Source of the DNA: Limnoperna fortunei | Taxonomy: Eukaryota > Mollusca > Bivalvia > Mytilida > Modiolidae | DNA: 64,000 bases | Assembly: GCA_944474755.1 (NCBI GenBank) | Contig: OX104112.1 | Span: 89,355,756-89,419,755, forward strand | Direction: 5' to 3' | Shown here: positions 1-14,039 of the stretch, one piece after another | Numbering within the stretch: the stretch's first letter is position 1 | Layout of the letters: each line of letters starts with the position of its first letter | Notes under the pieces: model-generated | Database searches by the model: none | The model's input: the letters and a program-made list of their open reading frames with translations, nothing else | What the model was told of the DNA's origin: nothing | Program-made: the position numbers and the translations under genes

Positions 1-155
1 ATTTATAGGTGTACTGTACTCAAATTCTCATTGACAAGGATTGCCAGTTTTCCTACCGCAGGTCGGGGTTCTCTCCGGGTACTCTGGCTTCCTCCCCGAA
101 TAACAACTGGACGCCATGATATAGCTGACAAACAAACAAACAAACAAACAAATTC
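1..155 (+). repeat. tRNA-derived SINE, 3' part (family A)
   Basis: The body and tail match the SINE at 24363-24616: 'gattgccagttttcctacc', 'ctccgggtactc', 'gccatgatatagctg', then a CAAA tail at about 128-150. The tRNA-like head is absent, either truncated or outside the window. Non-coding; the two short open frames across it are chance. Confidence 0.75.
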
Positions 156-1928
156 TGAAAGTACATGTAAGGGACTGATACAACTTGGGTGGTACAATGC
201 CTTTTATTATCTATATATGTGACACAAGATGCACCTTAGTCGGAAGTAGTTTTTGACCTCATAATGACTGTTACAATCATTCACTCTATATGCGGCAGAG
301 GTGATGACTCTCGTTACATGAATGCAATTCATATTAAGTGTACTATAATTAATGTGGAAATGATTCGATGACTTGAAATATTAAATGTTAACGTTCATTT
401 GTTCTGCCTTTATAAGCTTTTTAATTTAGATAAACTTATTACATAAATTTAAGTGTAGATACAACCATATGTATTACTTATCGACATTTGTATACATTTC
501 ACATCACAATTCTAGGCTAGTTTTACGAATGACCACATTTGTCTAGACGTGATACAGGTAATTGTACCTACGCTTAATGTATAAGCTTACGTTGTACACA
601 GTAACAAAATTGGATCTAATAATAAGACGTAAATAAATACTACCCTACTTGATTTCAATGAAAAACATCCTTCCGGTTAATATAGATCTCAACGAAACTG
701 ATTAACCCAAACCTTTTTTAGTTTTCGTAATTTCACGGTAAATGGTTTTGAAAATAAAATATTTCTTTTCATAACCGGTTTAAATCATATTTTAACATTT
801 ATTTATAGGTGCTTCATCACAAAAAGAAGAACGGAAGATGAACTTGAAATTAAACCACACAAAAACATTTGTAATTTGTCTTTAGAAATTGACAAGTATG
901 AAAGAAAAACTATTCAGATATTAGATGTAAAAGGAAAGTAAAATTGTAGAACATTATGACCTTCACCCTATTTGTTTTTTTATTTTGAATTTAATATATT
1001 TCAAAATATAGAAAATGAAAAAAGAACAATCAGATATCATTTCAATTAAAAGGTCCTTAAAAGTATGTTGAGTTACTTTAACTACGTTGACCTGTGACGT
1101 TGAACTATAGATACTTTATTCATACAAATAATCATTAATAAGAAAGAATCATTTAACACACATGGAAAACGAGCAAAAGAGTATTTGACCTTAACAGTGT
1201 GACGTCAATAATGAAGGTCAACAATGAACAAATGTGAAGACCGTATGTCAATATCTGTTAAATTTATTGAGATATGACTATGGTAATAAATTTCATCAAT
1301 CCCTTTAGAAAGGGTCATTTTGATATTTGACGACCTTTTAGGGCTTCAACATGACCATGTTCTAATTCGCATAGAGCCTGCTCGCAATAATCTATTTCTT
1401 ACTTATTTTTTACCGAGCGATACCCAAAAGGACTTATTACAATTCTAATATGACAGAATCCTGTGCTTTTCGATTCAAGCATGCCTAATCGGCCATGATT
1501 TTCTATCTGCCATTTTCATGATGAGAAATTTTTGGTCACGAAATTCTTTCAACCGTTCAAGTTGGACAAAATACACTTTAAAAACACTATTGAATATGTT
1601 ACCATAACGTGCCATCAATATGTCTTATTTATTTAGTGTTATTATTCAAATTAATTATCATTTCCACTGGGCAGCAAATACTAAAGTTCTGAAAAAGGAG
1701 ATATTTTACTGTTACTAATATTTTTATTTGCTTTGCCTTATACCAACAATTTCTCATTCTATTTATCTTCTTTTACTAGGTGCAGAGTTATAGCACAGAT
1801 GGAACACACGCAAGGTACTCCCAATAACAATAACATGTTTTGCAACATGCATGCACGACAAACTACCTTAATACTGTTAAACATTAAGACTTAAACATTA
1901 AAATTAAAATTAAGTTGGATTGATTTGA

Positions 1929-2335
1929 TATGCGCTTTACGCCCAGCGAGCAGCATTTTAGCTATATTCAAGACGAGATTAAGTAAAAAAACATAAATTC
2001 AACGGAAAAGGGATGGGATTGGACAAAGGGAACACAATTTTGACTGCTACTGTAAACGTATACGTAAACGTAGGGTGAATAATTTAGCCTTTTGTACCGG
2101 CTACAATGAGCCTACTTTTTGGAGTTTACAAAGGGGTTTTTTCGCACAAGGAGGGAGGTACGCTCCGCAGCCACGATATCCGTATTATGACGTCACAACT
2201 CCTCCTCCCAAAGAGAGGGCCTCCGTTATTCACCCAGGTAAGCGCTGGAGTGCTCCGTGTGTCGGGCACTGTAAACCCTCCCCGCATTGTGTCAGTATGT
2301 GCTGGAATAACGAAAAGGGAGGCTAAAATAATGTT
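1929..2335 (+). repeat. Short interspersed repeat, family B, copy 1
   Basis: It starts near 'cgcccagcgagcagcat' and 'tagctatattca' and ends after a GC-richer block of about 200 bp. The same blocks in the same order occur at 53575-53945 (plus) and 26530-26900 (minus), which defines a dispersed family of about 380 bp. The GC contrast with flanking DNA is strong and creates spurious open frames of 83 and 86 codons. No protein similarity is recognised. It could be a SINE or a non-autonomous DNA element; no clear target duplication was seen. Confidence 0.7.
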
Positions 2336-5300
2336 GTTACCCATATTGACTGTGTATGTATCTTGACCAAAAGTCCCTGTTGGTAACAGTAATACCTGAA
2401 ATTGTTGAAAACTTTACTTAAGAAGTTAATTTGTACCTAAATAAAATAAATGTATAAAATGCACTAGATTTGAAAACATTATTATTAAAACGATCATACT
2501 CTTTTTCGAAGTTCACTTAACTATGAAATATTTGGCGCAATGAAAAGATCTCGGCATGTTAAAACTGTGAACCATGTTAATGCAAGATGTGGAGTTATCT
2601 TCATACAAATAACGCAAAGGTAAACATGAGGTGGGTAGGAAGAATGAACAGTAGAACGAGCAAACAGACTGAAAAGCTAGATGTCCTAAATTTCGTTTGC
2701 GGGACGAACAAATTACAATTTTTCTGTATCTGCTGTAAATGATTAGGTTGCAAGAAGCTTAATGTACAGTTCGGTATCTTATTGCGTAGCTCTTTATGTT
2801 ATTCCATAAATGATTAATTAATTAATCAGGATACGTAAAAGTCTTCGGAATGCAAACAACTTTTCAGTCAGAACAAATTCCTTGTTTGTAAGGCACCTAA
2901 CAGAAAGATATTTAGTGTCTATTCATATTCGTTATGAATAAATATGATGCCTTAAACCTATTCCACTAATAAAAAATATCTACCAGGTATTTCATGAGGT
3001 CACCAAGGTTATACATGTTACTATGACAGTAGTGCGCCACCGAATCCAACAAATATTATGGAATATTCATATAACAATTTATTGATAATAACGTGTTATA
3101 TTAATATTACGAAAATTGTGTTAAAAAATGAAGGCTAGAAAAACTAAGAAATGTTCACTAATTAATACCCCAGTTTCCCTTATGTCAAAGACAAAGTCCA
3201 CGTAACATTGAATATAGGCCATTTTGGTTGACCAACTTTGAACATTCTTATTGGCTGTTTTTCTCTGCAGGATTGCAAATTTTAAAATACGATGTGTGTA
3301 TAGACAGAGGTTGTGAAATAACAACCCTAAATATCATTCCGATCAAATTGTTTAATAGCAGGTGCACAATGGCACTATGTGATACAGACTCTGTGTAAGT
3401 TTCATCAAGTTCCATTCAGGGGTGCAGGATGAGATGCGCGTAAGAGAAAGTTTAACGGACAACCCATCACTATATATCCCCTAGCTGCGGGGTATTATAA
3501 TAATTCATTATTTTTATGAATAGCCCTGAAAAGTATTTTTGAAAAGGAATATCATTCTCCTATAAACTTATGATGACCATAGTTAGACCAAACTTAGCAT
3601 GGGCGATGCATGTAAGGTCTATTAACCTTCTTAACATAATTGTATTCAGTTGGCTGGCCCTACAATTAAGATGACAACTTTTTCTTAAAATAAAAAAGTC
3701 TTCTTAATTCATCTCAAAATCTTGTTGAATTGTATGCTCATAAAGAGAAGTAACTTATCATATATTATGGCATTTAAAAAAGTTACATGTATTACAGACC
3801 TTTTGCTGAGCGTCATACATCACTATTATCAGTTGTTTCTCAACGATGTTTTACTTCTTGTTCACACTTAACGTTTTCTTGTCTGTGCTTTAATATTTTG
3901 TTGTCTTTAGTGTTTAATACATAAGGTATTTATGATAAGTTTGGTTCACACATGGATTCTTAGTTCCACTCTTAACTAGGTTTTACTATTTATAATATGT
4001 CACCTTTTGGTATCATCCATTGCTTAGAGTAGACAGAGAAGAGTTGCCATGTATACCTAAGGTTATTTAAAGAGACGACGAACATATCCCGTCGTTTTTT
4101 TACTGTGTCTTATGGTTGATATTTTAATGTTTAGTCAATCTCCATATAAAAACTCATTTAATTCAGGCAATTTCGGTAGCTCAACTTTCTCTTTACAGGA
4201 TTTCAAATTGTAAAAATACGAGGTGTATGGACAAAGGTTGTGTAATAGAATGAGAAGACGCTTTCACAAAGTTCCATTATGATTTTGGCCCGGTTGATTT
4301 TCTTTTTTATTTTGCTTTTGTAAATACACTATAATGCTTACCTATTCGTTAATTACTACATCGATATTGATTTTGTATTTTTCAGTATATTGAGAGGTAC
4401 ATGTATATACACTCTCGGGTATTTTACCAGGCGATACGTGTATGACCTTAACAATTGTTTTCTTTGTTAAAATGTTATTTATTAAAGTTTTCAAATCCTA
4501 TAGTAATAATACCACGTGGTATAGTTTTATGTATGATTTTATGTGTTGTTTTATTGTTATCATTTGTGTTGTATATGTGGAGCCTCTAGTATGTCTCTCT
4601 GTAATTATTAGTGCTTATGAGATAAAGAAATAATCCAATTAGATAACATTATTATAGTATAAGTATGGTGATCCACAACAAACGAATTAACGTTAAAAGG
4701 TTAAGATTGAATTATCATTTACAGATGTGTGAGTTCTTAACCTGGAAAAAACAAAGGCAGCGTAAGAATACTTCTTTAAAATTATAATTTTTATGTTTGA
4801 TAGCATTAGATCATTACAGGGAAATCAGGAAATTCAGGAGAATTTGATTTTTGCATTTTTACAAGAGGCAAAAGGGTTGAAGTAGTTATCTACTAAGCAG
4901 TCTCATCATTTATTTTCATTATCAAGATGTGCTTCGAATACATTATTAATGAACATTGTTTGTTAGATTTCAGGGGTTTGTTACCGTGTGCATCAGCTTC
5001 TTTATATCACACTTAATACTATTAGTTTCATGATGTCATCACTGTTGTAGCAGTTAAAATTTTCAAGTATTATTCTTAAAATTAAATTATATAGAATATT
5101 TTAAATTCAGGCTTTTTACTTTTTGTGTTTTGTATTTTTATTGTCAAGATGTATACTACTATAGCTTTTTTTGTTTTTTTTTCTTTTCGTTACAGTAATA
5201 TGGGCCCCAGTATTTAAAAAGTGTAATGGTTTTGTTTTGCAATAAAATCCATTTTGATTCTTTTTTAACACGTTTTTAATTACTTCTCACTTTTTGATAC
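2336..5300. other. Intergenic DNA, no gene seen; old local duplication
   Basis: No convincing open frame or splice-bounded exon. Segments 3217-3323 and 4166-4252 resemble each other over about 90 bp (shared blocks 'gattgcaaattttaaaatac' versus 'gatttcaaattgtaaaaata', then 'acaaaggttgtg'-type sequence), suggesting an old duplication about 950 bp apart. The rest is AT-rich. Confidence 0.5.
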
Positions 5301-5494
5301 TACGGATTTGAACGATGGCATTAAAAAACCACTCGTGTGTATGTATGTATGAATGTATTTTTTGTGTGAGGTTGTGTAAATACTAAATAGACGTTTATGG
5401 TACCTCTTTTGAAAGTATTGGATCTTGCACATTAAGTTATAGTTGGAATTCGTACATCAATGTCATATAAATACCTAGTTGTTTTCACTCCTTC

Positions 5495-5514
5495 TTATCT
5501 CCCATCTTGTATTT
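5495..5514 (-). pseudogene. Terminal coding exon of Ig-type receptor, left copy
   Basis: On the minus strand a pyrimidine-rich tract and CAG (5515-5517) precede a short exon reading (phase 1 in) EIQDGR and then TAA at 5497-5495. The right copy at 27064-27083 has the same acceptor, the same six residues and a different stop codon, TAG. Retention of frame and acceptor while the flanks diverge argues that this was a real coding end. Confidence 0.5.
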
Positions 5515-7429
5515 CTGTAAAACAAAACAGAATCTGTTAGAAAAATGCAGTTTAACTAGCGATACGCATACTGTACATAGACTTTTGAATGTGTATACAA
5601 ATGTTTCTTTGTGTTTGTTGCAGAAGGGTTTACCGCCACAAAATATCAATTAAGTATATATCGTTCGCTGTAAACCTTCCTTGAACATATTACCAGATCA
5701 GACCGATAGCGTTGACATATGTAGATCAAAAATAAAATCAAAAACCATATTTATAAACATTCGGCATGCGCCTGATAATTCTCTCTTGAAGTCGCCTAAT
5801 AAAATTATTGCGTGATCCAAGAAAAGACATTCTGCCATAAAACTTGTGAATATTGATTCATGTATAAAGACTACAAACATTCATCTGTTAGCTGTTATGC
5901 TGCTTAAATACTAAACACGAGATCGAACAAAATTAATTACTACACCAAAGTCTGAAAAGATTATCCCATAAGGAATATTTTTTTACATAAAGTAGGTCCC
6001 TTTAAGTTGCACGTGTTTATACACCAAAATGATGAAAAAAATGTTAAGTGTATGATAACCGGTAATGTTTATTGTTTGATAAAGTCCTTATTTATCTTAA
6101 TAGAAAATGTAGTTAATAAGAACATTAAATTGTTGAAGTAGCTTACATAACATGCATATCTTTAAACAGTTAAAAGTCAAATGAATTAATTATGCAAATG
6201 TAGTAATGCAAGAAAAAGTCTAAAACAACACAACACCTAAAAACAAAATATAACAAAACAAACAATTCCTTACACATAAATATCTATGCTAATTTTATGC
6301 TTCATTACGATTGCTGAAAACAAATTCTACTGGTAATGAAATAAACCAATACACACTGAGTTATCTCTTCTATACAGCAAAATAATATATCGTATCAATA
6401 CAAAAAAACCAAAGAAATAATCTGCAAAAAATTTGTTTAAAAAAAGAAAATTTATTCTTACGAATCTCAAAGATCTATGCTACATTAGACGGTTCATAAT
6501 TGATAGTTGGTTTGCTACATGTATTTCCGAGTCATGTTTCAGATATTAATTTGTAGTTTTTCTAACAATAGAGTTATTGTCGGGTTTATTTGAGGTTTTT
6601 GTACCTTCTGATGCTAGTCAAATCATGTACACATACAAAATCGCTTACTATACAACTAAGGGTCTGATCAAGTGGATATATCTTTAGTTTTTCAAAATGA
6701 AACTCGAACGAAAAAAAATAAATATGTGCTATCGTGCTATCGTGTGATATTGATATGTAATAATCATACAGTTATAAAGCATACCGTTTGCCAAAAGGCA
6801 GGAGTCAAGGGGTTAAGCAGGATAACGCGAATGTTTATATAATAAACATGTACATGTGAAACTGTGATTACCACACGCTTATTTTTCCAAATCACCACTC
6901 TATTATATTAATGAGATATATGTGATATTAAACTTCATCCTTGCAAAAATATGAAATATAAAAGACCCACTGTCGCATAGTTTTAGTTTTGTGCGCCTGT
7001 TATATCAATGTACGTTAAATATGGTGTATTTTATATCTTGAAGATGTTTAACAATGTATCAGAATACATGAATAAACGTAAATAAAAGTAAAAGACAATA
7101 TTTTAAAACTGTTTCACTACCTAAAAATAATTTTAAAAGTTTAAAAAAAATATAAAGCGGCCGTTTCACGTTTTCAACTTTGACAGTTTATAAGTAAAAA
7201 CGCGAAAACAAGACATCTAACACTCTACTTTAGTTTAAAAGTTTTTTATTGGTAATTTTTTATTTTATCACCTGATATTGCCATCAGCTGAATCCCAAAT
7301 GAACACAAAACATGACAAATCAATCACTCATTTACAAACTAAAAAGTTAGCAAATTAAGCTATGCATGTTAGAAACATTCATCGGAAGGATAAAATGATA
7401 ATATGCAAAACCAATATTGCGATAATGAG

Positions 7430-7903
7430 CATCCTCACAAGTCAGGACTTCTGTGTCCACATGTGTCCACGAACCCCTGACAAACTTAGCTAAGAAATTC
7501 CCGGGCTAGAAGATTTTCGTATGACGTCAATCCTTTAAAATATCAACTAATGAAATTGCTTGAAAGAAGCAAGTGTTTGGCAGTAGTCATTCTTACTCAT
7601 TCTGGAGTGTGAAGAAAACGTAACGCAACTAAACAATAACGCAGTAATAACAAACTATTAACACTACTGTATAAAATACGCTGATTTTCACATGGTCTAC
7701 GCAACGCATCCGTTTGGTTTATTTACAATCGACATCGGGATATCCCCTAACGAAGTCGTGAATAAAAGCTAGCTTTTGATTGGCTACATTAAGGTACGAT
7801 GTAGCCAATCAAAACAGTGACTTCTAGCCCGGGAATTTCCTAGCTAAGTTTGTCAGGGGTTCGTCGACACATGTGGACACAGAAACCCTGACTTGTGAGG
7901 ATG
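7430..7903. mobile_element. Mutator-type MITE (474 bp) with 9-bp target duplication
   Basis: Terminal inverted repeats of about 80 bp (7430-7513 and 7823-7903) begin CATCCTCACAAGTCAGG and contain a shared block around 'cccctgacaaacttagcta'. They are flanked by a perfect 9-bp direct repeat GATAATGAG (7421-7429 and 7904-7912). A 15-bp inner inverted repeat ('tttgattggctacat', about 7774-7816) lies inside. There is no coding capacity. A 9-bp duplication with long inverted repeats points to the Mutator superfamily. The larger element at 54498-58184 has related ends. The paralogous site in the right inverted copy (about 25200) has no such insertion. Confidence 0.9.
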
Positions 7904-8787
7904 GATAATGAGAAACGCAAATCATTTCGCATATTCGCATTTTTGTGCGTATTCGCGCCTTTTCCTATTTTCTCATAAAAATATAAAGTTGAAAACGTAA
8001 ACTGGCTTCCTTAACCAATTAAAAAACCGTGAACATCGGTTTCTATTTTTATAATCAAGCATTTGAATGGGAAAAACCTCTTGCCCGTGCAGCATATCGG
8101 ATCTTTAACGGAATCTAATATGACGAATTCGCAATTGGATCTTGATATGAATTCAGAGAACTGTTCTATAAATATAAAAGAAGTTTCTAATACGATATCT
8201 GGCCTCGAAGACTGGATGCTAAATTTATTTTTATTGAGAAAGCACTGTTTTACGGAACTTGAAAACGTATCTATAATTTTCACGTTTAGTTTGGGACTAT
8301 TTAGCGTGTCAACATTTTCAAAAAGATATTTGATATCGCAATGTTAGATAAGTGAGTGGCCTTGATTTTTTGGTGTATCACATGACTCATTTTTCATCAA
8401 AGAAACTTTTCTCACGTCTGCTGAAATTAAATGATATTCAGTATCGCGTCTGATACTAAATTTTAAGGTCAATCTGTTAGGAGAAGGATTGTGTTAACTC
8501 CTTCAATAGTACCTATTCCGTTTTCTGTATAAACCTACAAGTAACAAAATATTGAAACTATTGGCACATTGATTGTACCCAAAAGTCTATGTTATCAATT
8601 TAAATCTGATAAACCAAAAATGAACCTTAACTAACATAAACTAAAATATAGTTTATATTTTAATTAAGAACAATATTGTCATGTCTGCCAACGTTTTTTC
8701 TACGTTACAACAGCCTGCACTGCTACATGTTAAAAGTTATATATGCACGAAACACTTATCTATGATTAGTTTATTAATTCAACTTAC

Positions 8788-8911
8788 ATCCTATGTAAAA
8801 CACAACTGCCCCTACAATAAAGCAGCCACTACTACACTAAAAGTGACGGTTCCAGTTATAAACATGGTAATGGGTATATTATTTTCGAGCCATGTGATGG
8901 AAGTAGCAATC
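8788..8911 (-). pseudogene. Transmembrane exon of Ig-type receptor, left copy
   Basis: On the minus strand the exon runs from a possible acceptor near 8912 to a GTAAGTT donor at 8787. The frame contains the hydrophobic run MFITGTVTFSVVVAALL, then an in-frame TAG. The right copy at 24149-24259 aligns (GIITLSVGVVAVIVG in the same place) and ends with the same donor, so the exon is conserved but broken here. Confidence 0.55.
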
Positions 8912-11900
8912 TCTGATGTTACAACATAATTCAGAGTAAAATAATTTCGTTTATGGGAGTATAACTTGTTATGGGAGCATTTGCAACAAGAGGAGCTGAA
9001 AAGTATTAATATAATGACCAATACACATGACGTTACAAACAAAATTGCCCAGATATATCATCATCAAATGCAACAAAATATAAGCACTTCTGAATTTCAT
9101 TATTAAATGAATCACTGACCATAACATATATTCAGTCAGTATAAATTACACTGTTACTTATAAACAATCGACCTTGTCAACTTCTCCCTGCGCTAAAAAT
9201 AGTTTAACAAAAATGACAAAAAACAATTATCAAAAAGTGCATAAATCCCAATTGATATCAAATGCCGTCTAACCTCTCTATTATATGTTATTCGGAAATG
9301 ACATCTACTGAAATATCACAGTGAATAAATATATCTATATATTACATGGTTGTCTATTCGGAATCGGGCATGGTTTGCACAAAAAAATATCTGAGCTAAG
9401 AACGGCAACGGTTGAATTAAGTAGCATTAAATTCATGCTACTTGATGTTTCCTTTAAAGTAATTTTTTAGTCGACTTTAATAATTAGTCTTCCAATATTA
9501 GAAAAAACCGACAATTTTAGTCGGAAAACTTTTGATTCCTGTCACTTAGCATTGGAGTCGAGTATACCCAGAGAGCAGTGAGACTAGAACCCTCTACCTC
9601 CAACATCACAAAAAAACTCTACCATTTTACCTCTAACTTGACAACCATTTAATTTCCATGATGAGTAAAATGGTAAAAATGGTATATTGATCACATGATA
9701 AAGCCACACTTTGGTACCATATATCTTGATATCAAAGATCCAGGATACATATATTTACTATTGCCTTCTATAATTGCAAAATCGTTTAAAACTAAATGAA
9801 AAACGTCGAAGTAGAACGTTATTTTACTATGCTGCCAAAAAAGAAACAAAACAAAACAAATCGTAAACAAATTAACAAAACAATAATAGTATTGATGACA
9901 AATGTGAGAGCATAACATATTGGCTTGCAAAAATAACCAAAACGACCAGATTACACCTTATTAATTCCACTGTCCACTTTGACCTAGATACCATATTCCC
10001 TTCTTGCTCCGCTTTAAACAAAACAGTGCAAACGATACAAAAATTCAGGAATACTCATAGAACCTTTGTCGTCAGAAACAGTATAAAAAATCTTCTTTTA
10101 TTTTAAAAAATTTTCTTGCACATTTTATTTTTCATGAAAGGTAGGAACTTGAAAATAATTATCAATTCCAAACTTGATTGTGTAAATTCGTTAAAATTTT
10201 CAAAATTGTGCAGCTTATTTCTATAATGTGAATAACAAACCCTTTAAGACGTTTGACGTATTAATTTATATGACATAAATTACACATTTAAATATAAGTT
10301 TCTAAATATTATATAAAGATTTTACAATTTCTGTGACAATATTATCATAAAATATGCATTTTAATTTTTTTACAGCCGTCGTGTTATTGACAAATAAACT
10401 GTGGAGTAGTCAATATACTACGACTGACGTTACAGTTTCATTTTATTTCCATTATCTCTTAGTTTTGGTGTCCAACCAAGCTGTGAAACTGTTGCTTTGT
10501 AAAAATGATAATGGTTAATCATCTAAAAAGAAATTTAGTCACAGTTTTCTTGAAACATGCTGGTTGTTCATTTCAATTATGCATTCAAATGCTTTCAAAA
10601 TCAAGCTCGCAGCCAACATACGTTTTAGTTATATGGAAAAAACAATGAAAACATTTTGACATTTCGTCTAGTTTATTGGAATGAAGCCTAAGTACCATGA
10701 AAAAAAACTGGTCTAACCCAGGTAAAAAATCTCCGTCAATTAAAATTTGAGCCTACCGCTCCTTTACTCCATTGAGACAGGAACCACCAACCTCAGTATT
10801 AACGGGAACGGTATCAATACAATACAACTATAAATTGCATTAATAAAGTGACTAAAATCGAACACAGACCATATGATACAAGATAAAAAATATTTCTTTT
10901 GAAGAATAAATATATCATTGGTAAAGCTAGTATTATAAAAATCTATTTTTCCACAAATATCTTGATAAAGATCCAGGACACTGCTTGCATTTGTCTGTAG
11001 AACTGCAAAATCTGTCAATGGAATCTTAAAGAGAAATCTAACCTTGTTATTAAAAAAACTACGGATAAAATAGTCACTAATATCTCAAGAGTTCTAAAAG
11101 TGTTAAAGACATAAAATGTAACAAGTCCAAATTCTATCGAATTTAAATTGAAGATAAATTGTTGAATACAATTGTAAAATAAGAATACCTATCTGAGAAC
11201 CGTAAAAGCAAAAAACAAAAATCAGTTCACACATTTTTGAGTAAATAAAAAAAATATAAATCTCAATTAAACATGATTATGATCGTATGGATCATAACTG
11301 GATTCCAAAGGCCCCCTCCCGTGGACACTCAAGTTCATACATACATTCACAGCAATTTTACATACCAGTAAACTAAGTTTCGTGCAAATCGGAGCATGTT
11401 CCTATTTTGTCGAACATGTTAAAATGGCCACCATTTGCAGATGGCCATCATAACCGAATTCAATGACTACCGTCCATTCCCGCCATCTTAATTTACGTAA
11501 ATGCCAAGTTTCGTTCTAATTGGACTATTTTGAACATTTTGCGCGTCTATTTTTCACTGAAAATGGTCGCTATAGAAGGTCACTATGTGTGTCATATTGT
11601 GCGGTATAACGTAATCCACTTATATACAAAGTTTCATCCATGAACTTTTGGATTTTTAGCAATTTTTAAATTTCCAAATTCAAATATATATGCCTTCATT
11701 TACAACAAGTTAATCTGCCCGAAAACAAAATCAGAGCATTAAGATTTTTTTACGACCATCTTTGATTATATATGGTGGCCATATAAAGTTAACATATGCG
11801 TGATTCGGTGCTATATGACTTTCTACTTATATACCAATTTTTATTTAAATCCTTTAAATTTTAGATTTTAAGGTTTGGTTCATTTCAAAATGGCCTTCAT

Positions 11901-12899
11901 TTCAAGATGGTCGCCAATTTGAAACTTTTAAAACTGGAAGGCACCACTTCAAGTCATGACCTTTTGTTGGGTTCCTATCTATATTCAATTGTGGTCTTTT
12001 TTAAATGGCGGTCATCTTGAAAATTTGTGGACCCCTTGAAGTGATCCTCCATAACCTTACTAAGTTTCTATTTCATATTTTTAAGTTATGTCTTAAAAGT
12101 GGAAGAATTGGGAGAATGGACACCATTTCAAAAAAGGGGCGTTTGCGTCAAATTGTTTTCAATAAAAATGCTCAGGATAGTCCACTAAATCAGTGTGCCA
12201 ATTTTCATTGAAATCTCTCTGATCATTCCCTAGATCTGAAAAATGTACTTTTGTTTTAACGGCAGCTATTTTGAAAATGAAAAAGCCATCGCATACAGAA
12301 AACTCACGAACAAAACAAGCAACAAACACTATAAACTTAGATGTTCCGGAAGAATGAATGTATCCTTTTTTCCTTGTGATACCAGGCGAGTTACCTGTAG
12401 TCAAAATCGATGTGCAGTCACAAATGAGACTAGAGTATGCTAACATACCAAAGAATATATATTGCAATATGTATGACATTGAACCAATTTAAGAAATAAT
12501 TACCAATGACAGTTAACAATTTGTTGAATGGGATTGGAGATTGGTAATTAAACTTAATTAAAAAACAATGTGCAGAAATAATTTTCTAAATGTACATTTC
12601 TAATATTAAATAAAACACAATGGGTCTTTTGTGTGAGTTTTTATGAAAACAAAAAACAATTTTTATAGCCCTTAACAACGACATGTGGTCTAAATAATAC
12701 ATTGCGGAAGTAAAGATTAACTAGAATTTTATGTGTGTCTTAACTACATTATTATTCTATCCCATCATCATTACTAAAACCCTTCATGTTTTAATAATGC
12801 TTTAATTTATAACATGTAACAAATGTGAGGTAAGAGTAATGTAATATATTACTAATAAAATTCCTTCCCTACCATAATTCATTTAATTTTACTACTTAC
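8912..12899 (-). pseudogene. Interval with two partial Ig-like exon relics and repeat DNA
   Basis: Near 11020-10960 the minus strand reads LTDFAVLQTNASSV, and near 9790-9740 it reads LNDFAIIEGNSKY. Both align by eye with the second half of the better preserved Ig exon at 12900-13160 (ADQFAILECSVANG). Flanking DNA also matches between the two, for example a 'cttgat...aagatccagga' block. The pieces are short and degenerate. The tract 11290-12240 is separate non-coding repeat DNA. Confidence 0.35.
11290..12240. repeat. Degenerate non-coding repeat with 'atggcc/ggccat' cores
   Basis: It contains recurrent short phrases such as 'aagtttcgt', 'aaaatggccaccattt', 'atggtggccat' and 'aatggcggtcatctt', at intervals of about 100-250 bp. 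The style resembles the tract at 61800-62830. No protein coding is apparent; the 68-codon frame at 12005-12211 lies inside the repeat and is not supported. Confidence 0.5.
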
Positions 12900-13160
12900 T
12901 GATCACAAAGAAATATTTTTCTGCAGTTAATGGGTTTTTAACACCGTTAGCTACAGAACATTCCAAAATTGCAAATTGATCTGCATCCTATACTATACAT
13001 GTGCAAGCATTTACCATCTGGCTATTACCCGTTGTTGCAGTATCATCTACAAAACACCATTTCTGCTTATTTTAACTATGGGGATTGGGTCTCCACCTTG
13101 TGAACTGCATGTTACTGTAGCTGATGTGCCAGCCTTACAATCACTGGCCTACTGGACGTA
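12900..13160 (-). pseudogene. Immunoglobulin-like domain exon (relic)
   Basis: On the minus strand the frame reads AGTSATVTCSSQGGDPIPIV and continues to SRNGVL, the first sheet of an Ig fold with its Cys. After a frameshift come DDTATTGNSQ and ADQFAILECSVANG, the second Cys and the following strand, ending before a GTAAGT donor at 12899-12894. The spacing of the two cysteines (about 60-65 residues) suits a C2/I-type Ig domain. One frameshift and one TAG break it, and the 5' edge also appears shifted. Confidence 0.65.
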
Positions 13161-14039
13161 CTGATCCGGAAAATTAATGTTCATTCCAAACAAAATTATT
13201 AATTGGTATTTCGTTTCATTTCAAGTTTAAAAATGCATCTTCGATCTGTTCTATTGCATTGAGCTTGGTCATTCTGTATATGTTTTACCATTATATTGTT
13301 TCTAATATATGAGGCATTTTTTGGTTCCAAAACTGTTTGTACATATCAGAAATTAAAAACCTGTTTAATTCCTTCAAGTTATTTGTAAACAGTACAAATG
13401 CACCCGCATTTAAAGTATATATCTCCATAATAACTAGATACATAAGCGGTTGTATTTCCTATGCATATTTCCCAATAGCAAATTTATGCTGACAGAAAAT
13501 CTACTTAACTAGGGGTTGACAGTGGCAAGATTGAATTTATCACTAAAAATTTATTAATGTCACTATCATGCTAAAGTTCACCGTTACGTAATATCTGTGT
13601 ATAAAATGACCCTTAATTTGCTTTGCTTGTCAAAACCACTTTTCCTAGTTGTTATTGTATTATAACTACAGCTGGATATAATACATTATCTGATATTAAC
13701 CTTACTGATACGACAGGTGAAACGCGTGTAACAGTAGTCGTTTACCACTTGGAAAACCTGTTTTAGTGAGATTCGCGTCGTCAAGTTTTGGGGGTTTTTT
13801 GTTATACCTCCGTTTGTTTTGTTAATGTACCCTCTGTTGTTTATCCACTGTTTTGTCTGTCCCTATTTTGTTCTATGGAATAATCCTGTGATTCTTTTTA
13901 TTGCACAGTAATGTATATCAGTATGATATTCTATCCCAAATTACCAGATCCACATGAAAATTACCCAATATCTGTTTCAATTCTGATCATTCATTTAACT
14001 ACACGAGACAAACAATAATATATTAGTAATAAAATTTTT

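Larger units (their letters stand above)
5330..8875 (+). repeat. Large inverted duplication, left copy
   Basis: The reverse complement of 24150-27230 can be followed along this segment through many blocks: around 5440-5530, 5560-5830, 6490-7060, 7170-7425, 8075-8350, 8380-8710 and 8720-8870. Identity by eye is moderate (roughly three quarters to four fifths) with many indels. This copy carries the MITE at 7430-7903, which is absent from the other. Near 5640-5660 it has only about 40 bp where the right copy has about 660 bp, including a SINE and an exon. At its left end a short TGTA run (about 5337-5352) corresponds to the expanded tetranucleotide repeat at 27214-27330. Confidence 0.85.

Noticed and set aside
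2075..2366. Two overlapping plus-strand frames of 83-86 codons
   Set aside because: They lie inside the family B repeat and do not keep a frame across its other copies.
4442..4633. 63-codon hydrophobic frame
   Set aside because: T-rich DNA gives spurious membrane-like translations; no supporting context.
8011..8347. 90- and 94-codon frames on the two strands in the left inverted copy
   Set aside because: The region is conserved in the right copy but the frame is not: about 100 bp are missing there and stops appear. No splice-bounded exon could be fixed, so it is not called as coding.
13695..13730. CTGATA...GTGAAACGCGTGT resembling a hammerhead core
   Set aside because: The CTGATGA box is broken and stem II next to GAAA cannot form; at best a decayed relic.
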